A stretch of 64,000 nt of DNA, taken from NCBI RefSeq assembly GCF_001881565.1, contig NZ_MPDJ01000005.1, forward strand, positions 583,326 through 647,325, given 5' to 3'. The translations under genes were made by a program, and so were the position numbers. The DNA comes from Eisenbergiella tayi. GTDB taxonomy: Bacteria > Bacillota > Clostridia > Lachnospirales > Lachnospiraceae. Positions 54,537-63,887 of the stretch are shown here, piece after piece. The number at the start of each line of letters is the position of its first letter. Within the stretch, counting starts at the first letter, position 1. Below the pieces are notes generated by a model. That model did not search any database. It saw nothing but the letters and a program-made list of their open reading frames with translations, and had not been told where the DNA came from.

Positions 54537-55562
54537 ATGCAAAATATTTCAATTCGCAAGTTTTTAAGGATAATTTGCGCCGGTACCGTCCTGACCGCCG
54601 CTGCTGTGCTGGCAGTGCTGTATTGGCTGACGCGGGATAGCCGGATTGTGCTCTGTGGGCTGATTCTAACAGCCGTCTTCTTTATGTGGGGTGCTGTCTT
54701 TTTGAAATACTTTCAGCTCAAGTTGTCCCGTTTCACCGACAGTCTGTGCCGGACATTGGATGGAATGATGGACGGCAACGAGAGGCCCCATGTCGATTAT
54801 GAGGCGGAAACCCTGCTGGCCCGTATCAGCCACCGGCTGGAACGGCTTTATAACACCATGCAGGAGAATCGGTGCAAGGTGGAGGAGGAAAAGGCCGAAC
54901 TGCAGTCGCTGGTATCTGATATTTCTCACCAGACGAAAATTCCCATCGCCAACTTAAAAATGCTCAATGATACTCTGATGACCCGCCCCGTGTCCGTGGA
55001 AAAGCGCCGGGAATTCTTGCAGGCTACAGGGAGCCAGCTGGACAAGCTGGACTTTCTCATCCGGGCGATGGTAAAAACCTCACGTTTGGAAACCGGTGTG
55101 ATTGTGCTGGAAAAGAAGCCCGCGGCCATTGCCGATACACTGGCTGCTGCCGTCAACGGTATTTTGGCCCCAATGGAGCAAAAGCAAATCACCCTATCCG
55201 TGGACTGCCCGGAGGATTTGACGGTTGCCCACGACAGTCGCTGGACTTCCGAAGCCCTGTTCAATCTGCTGGACAATGCGGTGAAATATACCCCTGCGGG
55301 CGGAAACATCCATGTCACGGTACAGGTTTGGGAGTTTTATGTAAAAATTGATGTGGCCGACACCGGCCGGGGTATCCCGGAGAGCGCCCAGGCCACCATC
55401 TTCAAGCGGTTTTACCGGGAGGCGTCCGTACATACTGTGGACGGCATCGGCATCGGCCTGTACCTCGCCCGTGAGATCATTACCATGCAGGGCGGCTACA
55501 TCAAGGTGATTTCAGAGATCGACAAAGGCTCCACATTCTCGGTGTTCCTGCCACGGAGGTAA
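54537..55562 (+). CDS. intramembrane-type sensor histidine kinase (locus H)
   Basis: About 341 residues. Two transmembrane helices near the N-terminus are joined by only a few residues (around TRDSR), the mark of intramembrane-sensing kinases that take their signal from an ABC transporter. The phospho-His is in VSDISHQTKIPIANLK, with the ATPase boxes NLLDNAVKYTP, DTGRGIP and GIGIGLYLAR. The frame could start nine codons earlier at a GTG inside the regulator gene; ATG 54537 is the simpler choice. A terminator follows. Confidence 0.87.
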   Translation: MQNISIRKFLRIICAGTVLTAAAVLAVLYWLTRDSRIVLCGLILTAVFFMWGAVFLKYFQLKLSRFTDSLCRTLDGMMDGNERPHVDYEAETLLARISHRLERLYNTMQENRCKVEEEKAELQSLVSDISHQTKIPIANLKMLNDTLMTRPVSVEKRREFLQATGSQLDKLDFLIRAMVKTSRLETGVIVLEKKPAAIADTLAAAVNGILAPMEQKQITLSVDCPEDLTVAHDSRWTSEALFNLLDNAVKYTPAGGNIHVTVQVWEFYVKIDVADTGRGIPESAQATIFKRFYREASVHTVDGIGIGLYLAREIITMQGGYIKVISEIDKGSTFSVFLPRR

Positions 55563-55567
55563 TAAAG

Positions 55568-55605
55568 CGGTGGTCTGCCCGGGCAGGCCATCGCTATCTT
55601 TTTCG
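55568..55605 (+). terminator. terminator after the locus H kinase gene
   Basis: GCGGTGGTCTGCC pairs with GGCAGGCCATCGC (wobbles) and is followed by TATCTTTTTC. It lies six bases past the stop codon and separates the two-component genes from the transporter genes. Confidence 0.8.
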
Positions 55606-55634
55606 AAAAAATTTTAAAAGAAATTGATTTTAGG

Positions 55635-55663
55635 ACATTTCTGCAACAATTCCGTTTTACGAT
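55635..55663 (+). promoter_or_regulatory. OmpR-type response-regulator box and -10 before the ABC transporter genes
   Basis: ACATTTC at 55635 and ACAATTC at 55646 (11-bp period, spacer TGCA), then five bases, then the -10 TACGAT at 55658-55663. A 20-bp stretch, TTTAGGACATTTCTGCAACA, is identical to the box at 53775. The layout sets the transcript start near 55670, which supports 55697 as the ATPase start codon. Confidence 0.7.
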
Positions 55664-55696
55664 ATGCCTATCAAACAAAGAAAGACAGGTATTCCA

Positions 55697-56362
55697 ATGA
55701 GTATTTTACAGACAACAGCACTAAAAAAATACTACGGCACCGAGCCGAATATCACTCGTGCCCTCGACGGCGTAACCTTTTCCGTGGAGCAAGGCGAGTT
55801 TGTTGCCGTGGTCGGAACCTCCGGTTCCGGCAAGTCCACGCTTCTTCACATGATGGGCGGGCTGGACACCCCCACTTCCGGTTCCATCATGGTGCGGGAA
55901 AAGGAGCTGGCGAAGATGAACGACGAGCAGCTCACCATTTTCCGCCGCCGCAACATCGGTTTCATCTTCCAGAACTATAACCTCGTGCCGATCCTCAACG
56001 TCTACGAAAACATCGTCCTCCCGGTGGAACTGGACGGCGATACGGCAGACCAGAAATTCATGGATGAAGTCGTTCAGATGCTGGGGCTGAAGGACAAGCT
56101 GAAAAATATGCCCAATAATCTCTCCGGCGGTCAGCAGCAGCGTGTGGCCATCGCCCGGGCTCTGGTGACAAAGCCCGCCATCGTTCTGGCGGATGAGCCT
56201 ACCGGCAATCTGGACAGTAAGACCAGTACCGACGTGCTGGGCCTTTTAAAACGCACCAGTAACGAATTTAACCAGACTATCGTGATGATTACCCACAACA
56301 ATGAGATCGCCCAGCTTGCCGACCGCATCGTACGGATTGAGGACGGCAAAATCATGGGGTAA
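55697..56362 (+). CDS. ABC transporter ATP-binding protein, MacB/LolD type (locus H)
   Basis: About 221 residues. Walker A GTSGSGKST, Q-loop in FIFQNYNLVPILN, signature LSGGQQQR, Walker B IVLADEPTGNLDS and switch His in MITHNNE. This class powers FtsX-type permeases in peptide export, sensing or lipid-associated work. A longer frame to 55664 would start upstream of the predicted transcript start. It is followed 9 bp later by the first permease gene. Confidence 0.92.
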   Translation: MSILQTTALKKYYGTEPNITRALDGVTFSVEQGEFVAVVGTSGSGKSTLLHMMGGLDTPTSGSIMVREKELAKMNDEQLTIFRRRNIGFIFQNYNLVPILNVYENIVLPVELDGDTADQKFMDEVVQMLGLKDKLKNMPNNLSGGQQQRVAIARALVTKPAIVLADEPTGNLDSKTSTDVLGLLKRTSNEFNQTIVMITHNNEIAQLADRIVRIEDGKIMG

Positions 56363-56371
56363 GGAGGTGAT

Positions 56372-58765
56372 ATGATGACATTACCCTTTGACAATGATAC
56401 AAGCCGCATTGTAAAAAAGCTTGCAAAAAGAAGTTTAGCGGCTGAAAAGCGCCGCAATTTGCTCATTTGCTGCACCATCGCCTTTGCGGTTGCCCTGATG
56501 ACGGGGCTGAGTTTTTTTGCCGCTGCACAGAAAGCAAAAGTAGAGCGGGACATCCGCGGTCAGTATCAAGTCATGATACTGAGGTCAACTCAGGAGCGGG
56601 TCGACAGCCTGGCCGCACAGCCGGAAGTGGAGCGCTGGGGCCTGTCAAGTACTTTCCCGCTCTCCCGTTATCAGGACAGCGTACTCAGCGTACTCTATGC
56701 AGACACCAACTGGATGGCTTTGGGGAATAAGCCCGCAGTTGAGGGGCAAATGCCACAAGGTGAGCATGAGATTCTGGTGGAAAGTGCTTTTTTAGATTAC
56801 TTCCATCTGCCGCATGAAACCGGGCAACAGATCAAACTCGACCTCGGACGCGGGGAACAGACCTATATGGTAACGGGCATTCTTCAAACCGATAATCTCT
56901 CCCGTATGTTTGAAATTATCGTTTCAAAAGCCTTTGTAACAGCGTATTCCGACGGAACACCTGAATTTGAGTTTCGTATGTGCTATCGGGGAGGGGAGCA
57001 GATGGACGCAGACCATCTGAAGGAGGATATCCTTACGTTTCTTGCAGCACAGGAAGTTCCGGAGCAAGATATTTTCTTCAGCTCCAATTATTTTAACATG
57101 GAGGGTTTCCGCAACAATGCGGGCGGGTATGCCCTGCCTGCTGCCCTCGTGATCCTATTGGCCTGTGGTATGGTGATTTATAACATTTTCTATATCTCGG
57201 TCAAGGGTAAGGTGAAAGAATATGGCCGTTTAAAGGTCATTGGCGCCACACCCAGGCAGATCAGGCGGAGCGTCCGTTATGAAAGCATATACCTCTTTCT
57301 CCTTGGGATACCGGCCGGCCTTGTGATCGGCAGCGTAATCGCCTTTGCTTGTCTGCCCGCCTACTGGAGTTGGGCAGATAATTCTAAGGCTGCGGTTGTC
57401 ATCCTCGCCATGACCGGGCTGATGATATTTCTGTCTACCGATACTCCGGTTCGGATGGCTGCAAAGGTATCTCCAATTGAAGCAGTGCGCACATCAAACT
57501 ATGCCAGGGAAGGAAGGCACGTGAACTCACGCCGGCCTCACCGTAGGCTCACACCGTCTGTCCTCTCTAAGATGAATTTTGAACGCAGCGGAAGAAAAGC
57601 GGCAATTACGCTGGCCTCTCTCAGCTTGAGCGGAATCCTGCTGCTCACGGCAGCGACGCTCTATCACTCCATCAACTTTAACAGTATGGCAGCGAAGTAC
57701 ATGGGGGACGGGGGGAATTATATGATTTCCTGGCAGGATGCCGTAGACATGGAGAAGATTCCGGAGCAGGCGTTGGATAATCCACTCTATGACGACCTGC
57801 GTGAGCAGATTTTGGCATTGCCTGATGTGGATGCGATTACCTCTTATGACGCTGTTACAGTGGAGATCGATTTGCCGAGAAAGGCGGACACCTTCATCAT
57901 AACCGCCATGAGTAGGGAACAATTCAGCCAGCAGCTTCCGGATAATCGGATTGCCGCAGGAACTGCGGACTACGATGCATTGGCAGAGGGTAATGGTATT
58001 CTAATCTCGGACAGCAGCGACCATATCCTGTCCGGCTATGACTATACGACCCAAATAGGCGATGTGCTCCATCTGAAAACTTACGGCGGACAGGATATGG
58101 ATTTGAATGTTATGGGAATTGTAAAGGAAGGAAGCCGGGATGCCACCGGCGTGTTGGCGTCACTCTTTATTCTTCCCGAGGAGACACTCCACAAACTATA
58201 CCCAGAGGTCAAAAACTTCCAGATGGTTTGGAATGTCCATGCCGCTCAAGACAGCGACGTACTGCGTACGCAATTGTTCCAGATTGTGGAAAATCCGGCG
58301 CTGACCATCATTGCCCGCAGTGATCTGACGGCTACCCTTCAAACCTCTTTTCGGGAATTGGTAAGGCTGGTCTATCTCTTTACGGCATTCCTTTTTGTCT
58401 TCGCACTGGTCAATTTAACAAATACTCTGATAACCAACCTGTTGACCCGCAGACAGGAATTAGGGATTTTACAATCGGTGGGTATGACCCGCAAACAGCT
58501 TTCCAGAATGCTTTCATGGGAATGCCTTCGGTATATTTCCGGAGCATTGGGGGCAACAGTCATACTTGGAAGCGCATGCGGCGCAGTACTTATTCTGATC
58601 CTGAATCGCCTAAACGTATTAGGCGTTCCAAGTTATTGTTTTCCGATGTGGGAGCTGACGGCCTTCGTCTGCGCACTTTTAATCATTCATTGCCTATATA
58701 TATTATTTGCAATATGTTATATGAAACAGCAATCCATTGCAGCATGCATCAGGGCGGCAGGCTAA
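56372..58765 (+). CDS. FtsX-family ABC permease, copy 1 (locus H)
   Basis: 797 residues. AAGGAGGTGAT precedes ATGATG. Predicted layout: helix at about residues 30-51, extracellular domain to about 255, three helices (one with VILLACGMVIYNIFYI), a second half starting with a helix at about 410-430, a second extracellular domain to about 665, then three helices. That is a duplicated FtsX architecture with eight helices, not the ten-helix single-loop BceB form. It starts LPFDNDTSRIVKK, matching copy 2. GC content is higher than in copy 2. Confidence 0.88.
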   Translation: MMTLPFDNDTSRIVKKLAKRSLAAEKRRNLLICCTIAFAVALMTGLSFFAAAQKAKVERDIRGQYQVMILRSTQERVDSLAAQPEVERWGLSSTFPLSRYQDSVLSVLYADTNWMALGNKPAVEGQMPQGEHEILVESAFLDYFHLPHETGQQIKLDLGRGEQTYMVTGILQTDNLSRMFEIIVSKAFVTAYSDGTPEFEFRMCYRGGEQMDADHLKEDILTFLAAQEVPEQDIFFSSNYFNMEGFRNNAGGYALPAALVILLACGMVIYNIFYISVKGKVKEYGRLKVIGATPRQIRRSVRYESIYLFLLGIPAGLVIGSVIAFACLPAYWSWADNSKAAVVILAMTGLMIFLSTDTPVRMAAKVSPIEAVRTSNYAREGRHVNSRRPHRRLTPSVLSKMNFERSGRKAAITLASLSLSGILLLTAATLYHSINFNSMAAKYMGDGGNYMISWQDAVDMEKIPEQALDNPLYDDLREQILALPDVDAITSYDAVTVEIDLPRKADTFIITAMSREQFSQQLPDNRIAAGTADYDALAEGNGILISDSSDHILSGYDYTTQIGDVLHLKTYGGQDMDLNVMGIVKEGSRDATGVLASLFILPEETLHKLYPEVKNFQMVWNVHAAQDSDVLRTQLFQIVENPALTIIARSDLTATLQTSFRELVRLVYLFTAFLFVFALVNLTNTLITNLLTRRQELGILQSVGMTRKQLSRMLSWECLRYISGALGATVILGSACGAVLILILNRLNVLGVPSYCFPMWELTAFVCALLIIHCLYILFAICYMKQQSIAACIRAAG

Positions 58766-58858
58766 ACTGAACCCACAGTCCGGATGGCTTTGATACCTCG
58801 AATTGCTGACGGTTCTGGAAGCTATATTCAAACAGTATGGGCGTAAGGAGACGAAACT

Positions 58859-61261
58859 ATGATTTTACCATTTGAAAATGACACCAGCCGTGTCATTCGC
58901 AGAATTACTTCTGCACATCTGAAACATGACAGGCTAAAAACGGTTATTACTATTTTTGCCATCACTTTGGCAGCATTTCTAATGTCATCAATATTACTTC
59001 TGATTTCAGGAATAATCACTGTTAACCAGAATGGCGGCAATAGCGTCACAGGTTCTTATCACGCCCTGGTTTCTGGCGTAACACAAGAACAGTACAATAA
59101 ATTATCCACAGATTCACACATAGAACTATTAGGGCTTACTGCTCCATTGGGAAGTGTTAATGTTGGTAAAGATCGCCTGAACCTTTCCTACTCAAATATA
59201 GATTGCCTTACTTTGAACGGGCTTTCTGTTTCGGAAGGGAAAATGCCCTTGCAGGAAAATGAGATTCTGATTGAAGAAGAATACCTGTTCAGTCAGAAGA
59301 TTGATGCCAAAATTGGGGATACCATTTCCTTGCCTTCTCCTGACGGACAAGATAAAACGGATTTTAGAATATCCGGTTATTTGGAAACGGCAGCAAAAGG
59401 AACGGAACGAACCTTATATGCAGCTATTGTTTCTGAAGAATTTTTTAAGGCAATCGGTGGATGGGATACTTTTCCGCAAACAGTAATGTTTCGGATAAAG
59501 TCTGATGCACTGACAAATCAGGCGGACGTTACAAGTATGGCAATACAAACATCCGCAGATGCCGGAATTGAACAAACACCATCTCTCAATAAATCCTATA
59601 TCAACCTTATCCAGCCTTCTGTTCTGATGATTGCTGCGGCAGTTGCCGGGCTTGCAATTATTATTATGGCAGGTGTATTGGTTATCTATTGTATTTTCTA
59701 TATTTCGATTATCAGCTCCATAAAGGAATATGGACAGCTGCGGACAATCGGCATGACGGCAAAGCAGATAAAGCAGCTTGTTTTTAGGGAAGGTTCTCTA
59801 TTGGCACTGGCAGCAGTTCCGATTGGTTTGATAATGGGAATGATATTCTCTTATGTCTTGATTCCGCAGGGATTTAGACTGAAACATGTGCTGTGGGTAT
59901 GTCCGGCAGTTATCATATTATCTTATATGACAGTACGCTTGTCGGTTAGGAAACCAGCGATGATTGCGTCTGCGGTATCTCCCATAGAGGCCTCCCGGTA
60001 TGAAGCAGATGGCATTCATGTACACAAGCACAGACAGCGTAGATTAACCCCTCTTTCTTTGGCAGGGAATCAAATCTTTTGCTATAAAAGAAAGAACCTG
60101 CTGACCATAGCTTCCCTTGTGATGACGGGTATTTTGCTGCTAGGTCTGTCGTCTGTCCTCTCCTCCATAGACGCAAAAGAAATGTCCTTATCCGGATTTC
60201 CAAGGGGACAGTTTCTTGTTGGATTTACAAATCAAGAGTTAAGAGAAAAATCTTTGGAGCTGGCACAAAAAGAAAGCCCCTTTACTGATGAAGTATATAC
60301 TGCATTAAGCCATGTCTCCGGGATAGAACAAATCGCCATTGACCAGCAGCTTCCCGTAACCAACGACTTACAAGCATCAGAATCAAACGCAGCGATTGTA
60401 GGATTTGGGCAAGAGGATATGGATTTGATACAAAGCTGTGCCGCAAGCGGAATCGTTCCTGATTATAAAACATTAAGATCAGAGAATCAACTCATTATCG
60501 GCAGGGCGGAAGACTTTGTAGAATATTTTGGCGTACAGCCAAAAGTGGGAAAAACGGTCACACTAAGGGTCTTTGACGGTACGCATAGTGAGAATATGCA
60601 ATTTGAAATAGCAGCGGTTCTAGACCAAAACAAAATAGGCAGCCATGGAGATAGAATTGATATGATGATGCTGCCTGACGATTCTATGGAAAAGATTGTA
60701 CAGAGTAATTTGACCTATCAATATGTAATTTCCGTTGATAACGATTTTGAACAACAGGCAGAAGCAGAAATAGAACAAATTATATTAAACAATTCACGCT
60801 TAAATGTTGACACTCTCTCGGCTGCTATTGCTCAAAACGAAAATTTCCTTCAAGGGATGAAACTCGCACTTGCGGTCATGATTACATTTATTGGCTGTTT
60901 TTCTGTATTAAATTTACTGAATACAATTTTAACAGGAATTATTGTGAGACGCAAAGAATTTGCCCTTCTGCGTTCCGTGGGCATGTCACAAAAACAGCTT
61001 TCTGCAATGGTTCACAGTGAAGGGCTGATTGTAGTTTCTGCCGGACTTATTTTATCGCTGGTTGTTGGCGGCGGGACCGGATACTTTCTTTGCATTTTCC
61101 TGAAAAACAGTTTGATGAACTATTTGAACTACCAGTTCCCCTTTGGTATTACGATTCTTTATTGCGTAATTGTCCTTCTGTGCAGTGGAGCTATTACGGC
61201 GACAGCATTGAAGTATCAGTATTTTAGGAGAATCATCTCTACAAATTATGTTTTATCATAG
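58859..61261 (+). CDS. FtsX-family ABC permease, copy 2 (locus H)
   Basis: 800 residues; GGAG precedes the ATG. Same duplicated FtsX layout as copy 1, and the same start (LPFENDTSRVIRR), KEYGQLRTIGMTAKQIK in place of KEYGRLKVIGATPRQIR, and RRKEFALLRSVGMSQKQLS near the end. The DNA is clearly more AT-rich than copy 1, although the two are paralogs and adjacent. With a single ATPase gene the two may form a heterodimer. Its last 23 bp overlap the convergent dehydrogenase gene. Confidence 0.88.
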   Translation: MILPFENDTSRVIRRITSAHLKHDRLKTVITIFAITLAAFLMSSILLLISGIITVNQNGGNSVTGSYHALVSGVTQEQYNKLSTDSHIELLGLTAPLGSVNVGKDRLNLSYSNIDCLTLNGLSVSEGKMPLQENEILIEEEYLFSQKIDAKIGDTISLPSPDGQDKTDFRISGYLETAAKGTERTLYAAIVSEEFFKAIGGWDTFPQTVMFRIKSDALTNQADVTSMAIQTSADAGIEQTPSLNKSYINLIQPSVLMIAAAVAGLAIIIMAGVLVIYCIFYISIISSIKEYGQLRTIGMTAKQIKQLVFREGSLLALAAVPIGLIMGMIFSYVLIPQGFRLKHVLWVCPAVIILSYMTVRLSVRKPAMIASAVSPIEASRYEADGIHVHKHRQRRLTPLSLAGNQIFCYKRKNLLTIASLVMTGILLLGLSSVLSSIDAKEMSLSGFPRGQFLVGFTNQELREKSLELAQKESPFTDEVYTALSHVSGIEQIAIDQQLPVTNDLQASESNAAIVGFGQEDMDLIQSCAASGIVPDYKTLRSENQLIIGRAEDFVEYFGVQPKVGKTVTLRVFDGTHSENMQFEIAAVLDQNKIGSHGDRIDMMMLPDDSMEKIVQSNLTYQYVISVDNDFEQQAEAEIEQIILNNSRLNVDTLSAAIAQNENFLQGMKLALAVMITFIGCFSVLNLLNTILTGIIVRRKEFALLRSVGMSQKQLSAMVHSEGLIVVSAGLILSLVVGGGTGYFLCIFLKNSLMNYLNYQFPFGITILYCVIVLLCSGAITATALKYQYFRRIISTNYVLS

Positions 61262-62246
61262 TATCTGCCTGTATCATTATATCAAAGGCTTCTTTTACTT
61301 CTTCCATGCTTGGAACCGGGGGAAGGTTATTTTCAATCATCTGTAACAGGTACTCAAATTGTTCACCTGTTGGTTTCCGACTGCACCGTATGTTTATCAT
61401 CTCATACTCTTTTTCGGGATACCGGTAAAATTCAATTAAATCTCCTTCCTCCTGATGTTCCTGCCGGTCTTTGGCGAATATGATACGTATCCTTCCCTTG
61501 GGTCCTGCAAATTCCTTTACATTTTGAGCGGACAATGTATTGCTGTAGCCAGCTTCATAGTACCCTACAGATCCGTCCGACATACGCATGGTTACAAGCC
61601 CATAATTGTAATTGCCGGCGGGGACATCTATTTCACTGCGCACGCCTGTGGCTTGTATATCCGTTACCTTTGCGCCGGTAAACCATTGTATAATATCTGC
61701 ATAATGAACGCCGCAGTCTAATAATGGAGATACCTCTTGGAGCATTGACAGATAGCGTTCCCAATTCATTATGTGATGATTTTGCACCATTCGGAATATG
61801 ACAGGCTTTCCGATCGCCCCTGCCTGAATCATCTCCGCTGCCCGCTGATATGTCTTGTTATGACGCAGGATATGCCCAACTAAAACCTTGATCTCCGGAT
61901 GTTCTTTCACAAGCCTAAAAAAAGTGCTGCCTGCTTCTAAAGTGTCACAAATTGGTTTTTCACAAAGTACATGCTTATGATATTGAATACAGGCACGCAG
62001 TATGTCAAGATGACTTTTAGGTCTGGTAGCAATAATGACAATATCCACCTTGTCATCTGATATACACTCCTTATAATCACTGGTGATATAATCAACACCA
62101 TACTTTCTTTGAAACATGGCCGCCCGCTCTAAATCACAGTCACATGCGTACGTAAATCGGATATTTTCTTTATAATAATTTTCCTGAATATGCGCCTCCC
62201 CCATACCTCCGCAGCCAATTATTGCCACATTATATCTCTTTTTCAA
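61239..62246 (-). CDS. Gfo/Idh/MocA-family oxidoreductase (locus I)
   Basis: 335 residues. Rossmann start NVAIIGCGGMGEAHIQENY, family motif LCEKPICDT, and PLLDCGVHYADIIQWF with catalytic Asp and His. The start codon is TTG, nine bases after GGAGG. Single gene, divergent from an AraC regulator that probably controls it. Its end overlaps the FtsX permease gene by 23 bp tail to tail. Substrate unknown. Confidence 0.85.
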   Translation of the reverse strand: MKKRYNVAIIGCGGMGEAHIQENYYKENIRFTYACDCDLERAAMFQRKYGVDYITSDYKECISDDKVDIVIIATRPKSHLDILRACIQYHKHVLCEKPICDTLEAGSTFFRLVKEHPEIKVLVGHILRHNKTYQRAAEMIQAGAIGKPVIFRMVQNHHIMNWERYLSMLQEVSPLLDCGVHYADIIQWFTGAKVTDIQATGVRSEIDVPAGNYNYGLVTMRMSDGSVGYYEAGYSNTLSAQNVKEFAGPKGRIRIIFAKDRQEHQEEGDLIEFYRYPEKEYEMINIRCSRKPTGEQFEYLLQMIENNLPPVPSMEEVKEAFDIMIQADTMIKHNL

Positions 62247-62266
62247 TACAAGTATCCTCCTTCCGG

Positions 62267-62295
62267 TTGAGCTTTTTACAGCACTATCTTATAAT
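62267..62295 (+). promoter_or_regulatory. sigma-A-type promoter of the locus I AraC gene
   Basis: TTGAGC (62267-62272), a 17-bp spacer and a perfect TATAAT (62290-62295). The start codon follows about 80 bp later. The region also lies upstream of the divergent dehydrogenase gene. Confidence 0.6.
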
Positions 62296-62375
62296 AGAAA
62301 ATACGGGATGATAAGAGATTATTGTACGCCGGATTTATACTTTTGTTCATAGTTAAAATAAAAGAGAGAACAGAA

Positions 62376-63263
62376 ATGCAAAATACAATCTATATCAAAC
62401 ATGAAATTGCCAATGTAATAAACATAGCGAAAATTATAACGATACATTATTTTGAATATGGAAAGGATTATAAATTTCATGGGGAAAGCCATGACTTCTG
62501 GGAAATTATATATTCAGACAAGGGGCATGTGTGCATAACCAGCGGCGAACACGAATTTATGCTGGAACCGGGAGAACTGGTATTCTTACGCCCAAATTTA
62601 TATCATAATATCTGTTCGGATGGAAAACACGCGGCTAATGTATTTATCATTTCTTTTGATACAAATTCTTCCGCTATGCGTTATTTTGAAGATAAGGTAA
62701 TAAAAATACCAGACGGTCTTAAAGGGCTGATTTCACAAATAATAGCAGAGGGTAAATCTGCATTTATACTTCCCATGCCTGATCCTAAGTTACGTGAGCT
62801 GATACCCAAAGAGGATTCCATGATCGGAGCTCAGCAATTAGTCCGATTAAATCTGGAACAATTCCTGATCCTGTTATTGAGACATGAGCAGCAAACTAAA
62901 ATCAATAATCAGCTTTTTACTTCAAAATCAAAATTTGATAATCATATTGCTGCTCAAATCAAAAAATTACTGGAAGATCATTTATTTGACAAAATTACTG
63001 TTTCACAAATCAGCGAACAGCTTCATTATGGCAAAACCCATTTGTCCACTGCATTTAAAAAGGTTTATAACCGAAGTATTATAGACTACTATACATTTAT
63101 AAAAATTGAGGAAGCAAAACGCCTGATTCGGGAAGAAAATTATTCTATAACAGAAATTTCAACAATCCTAAAGTTTGACACACCGCAATATTTTTCAAAG
63201 CGTTTCAAGCAATATGTTTCTATGTCTCCAAAAGAATATCTTTTCTCTGTAAAGGTTGATTGA
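62376..63263 (+). CDS. AraC-family regulator with cupin domain (locus I)
   Basis: About 295 residues from ATG 62376; a frame extension upstream lacks a ribosome site. Cupin part with FHGESHDFWEIIYSDKGHV and PGELVFLRPNLYHNI; AraC part with LHYGKTHLSTAFKKVYNR and the closing YFSKRFKQYVSMSPKEY. It is divergent from the Gfo/Idh gene and likely regulates it. The gene is AT-rich compared with the AraC genes at 14685 and 28602. Confidence 0.86.
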   Translation: MQNTIYIKHEIANVINIAKIITIHYFEYGKDYKFHGESHDFWEIIYSDKGHVCITSGEHEFMLEPGELVFLRPNLYHNICSDGKHAANVFIISFDTNSSAMRYFEDKVIKIPDGLKGLISQIIAEGKSAFILPMPDPKLRELIPKEDSMIGAQQLVRLNLEQFLILLLRHEQQTKINNQLFTSKSKFDNHIAAQIKKLLEDHLFDKITVSQISEQLHYGKTHLSTAFKKVYNRSIIDYYTFIKIEEAKRLIREENYSITEISTILKFDTPQYFSKRFKQYVSMSPKEYLFSVKVD

Positions 63264-63410
63264 CTGTTTTAAAGATATATTTTCCACTCGTCTTCTCAGA
63301 AATACAAAAAGCCATCAGGAGATAAAAGCTGTAGCAAAAATATCAGGTGACGATTATGATGTTGTGGTAAAAACTTATTCTTTTGTTCAATTTTCTTTTC
63401 TATGTAGATC

Positions 63411-63447
63411 AAAAAAACCCCGAAAAATTAATGTTTTCGAGGTTTTT
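63411..63447 (-). terminator. terminator of the rRNA/tRNA operon
   Basis: On the minus strand AACCTCGAAAA pairs with TTTTTCGGGGTT (wobbles), followed by seven T. It begins five bases after tRNA-Cys, the last gene of the operon. Confidence 0.85.
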
Positions 63448-63451
63448 AAAG

Positions 63452-63523
63452 AGGCGCAGACCGGATTTGAACCGGTGGATACTGGTGTTGCAGACCATTG
63501 CCTTACCACTTGGCTACTGCGCC
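63452..63523 (-). tRNA. tRNA-Cys (GCA)
   Basis: A complete cloverleaf on the minus strand: acceptor GGCGCAG/CTGCGCC with U73, D-arm GCCAAGTGGTAAGGC, anticodon loop CTGCAAC (anticodon GCA), and T-arm with GGTTCAAATCC. CCA is not encoded. Last tRNA of the operon. Confidence 0.95.
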
Positions 63524-63560
63524 TTGTTTATTATATTATATGCAGAACACAATCTAAAAA

Positions 63561-63632
63561 TGACTCCGACGGGAATCGAACCCGTGTTACCGCCGTGAAA
63601 GGGCGATGTCTTAACCGCTTGACCACGGAGCC
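63561..63632 (-). tRNA. tRNA-Glu (TTC)
   Basis: Minus-strand cloverleaf: acceptor GGCTCCG/CGGAGTC, D-arm GTCAAGCGGTTAAGAC, anticodon loop CTTTCAC (anticodon TTC), T-arm GGGTTCGATTCCC. CCA not encoded. Confidence 0.95.
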
Positions 63633-63716
63633 TCTTTTCTTTTCCAGGTTCCTTCCCCTGGCTCCACGCTTCTCCCAGCGCTCTCTCACTCCTCAGGACT
63701 CTGCCTTCACAGCTAA

Positions 63717-63788
63717 CTCCCCGAGTAGGGCTCGAACCTACAACAACTCGGTTAACAGCCGAGTGCTCTACCATTGAGCTATCGAGGA
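63717..63788 (-). tRNA. tRNA-Asn (GTT)
   Basis: Minus-strand cloverleaf: acceptor TCCTCGA/TCGGGGA with G73, D-arm AGCTCAATGGTAGAGC, anticodon stem CTCGG/CCGAG with loop CTGTTAA (anticodon GTT), T-arm TAGGTTCGAGCCCTA. It is the first tRNA after the 23S gene. Confidence 0.95.
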
Positions 63789-63887
63789 TTACTTCTTACC
63801 ACTTCTCTTTAATCACTTATATGAACCCATACCCTCAAAACCGAACATTGAATTTAATCTCTTTCTCCAAAACTTGCTTTCCTATAC

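Noticed and set aside
63256..63777. Plus-strand open frame of 173 codons over the tRNA genes
   Set aside because: It reads antisense through tRNA-Cys, tRNA-Glu and tRNA-Asn; such tRNA-derived frames are known artefacts.
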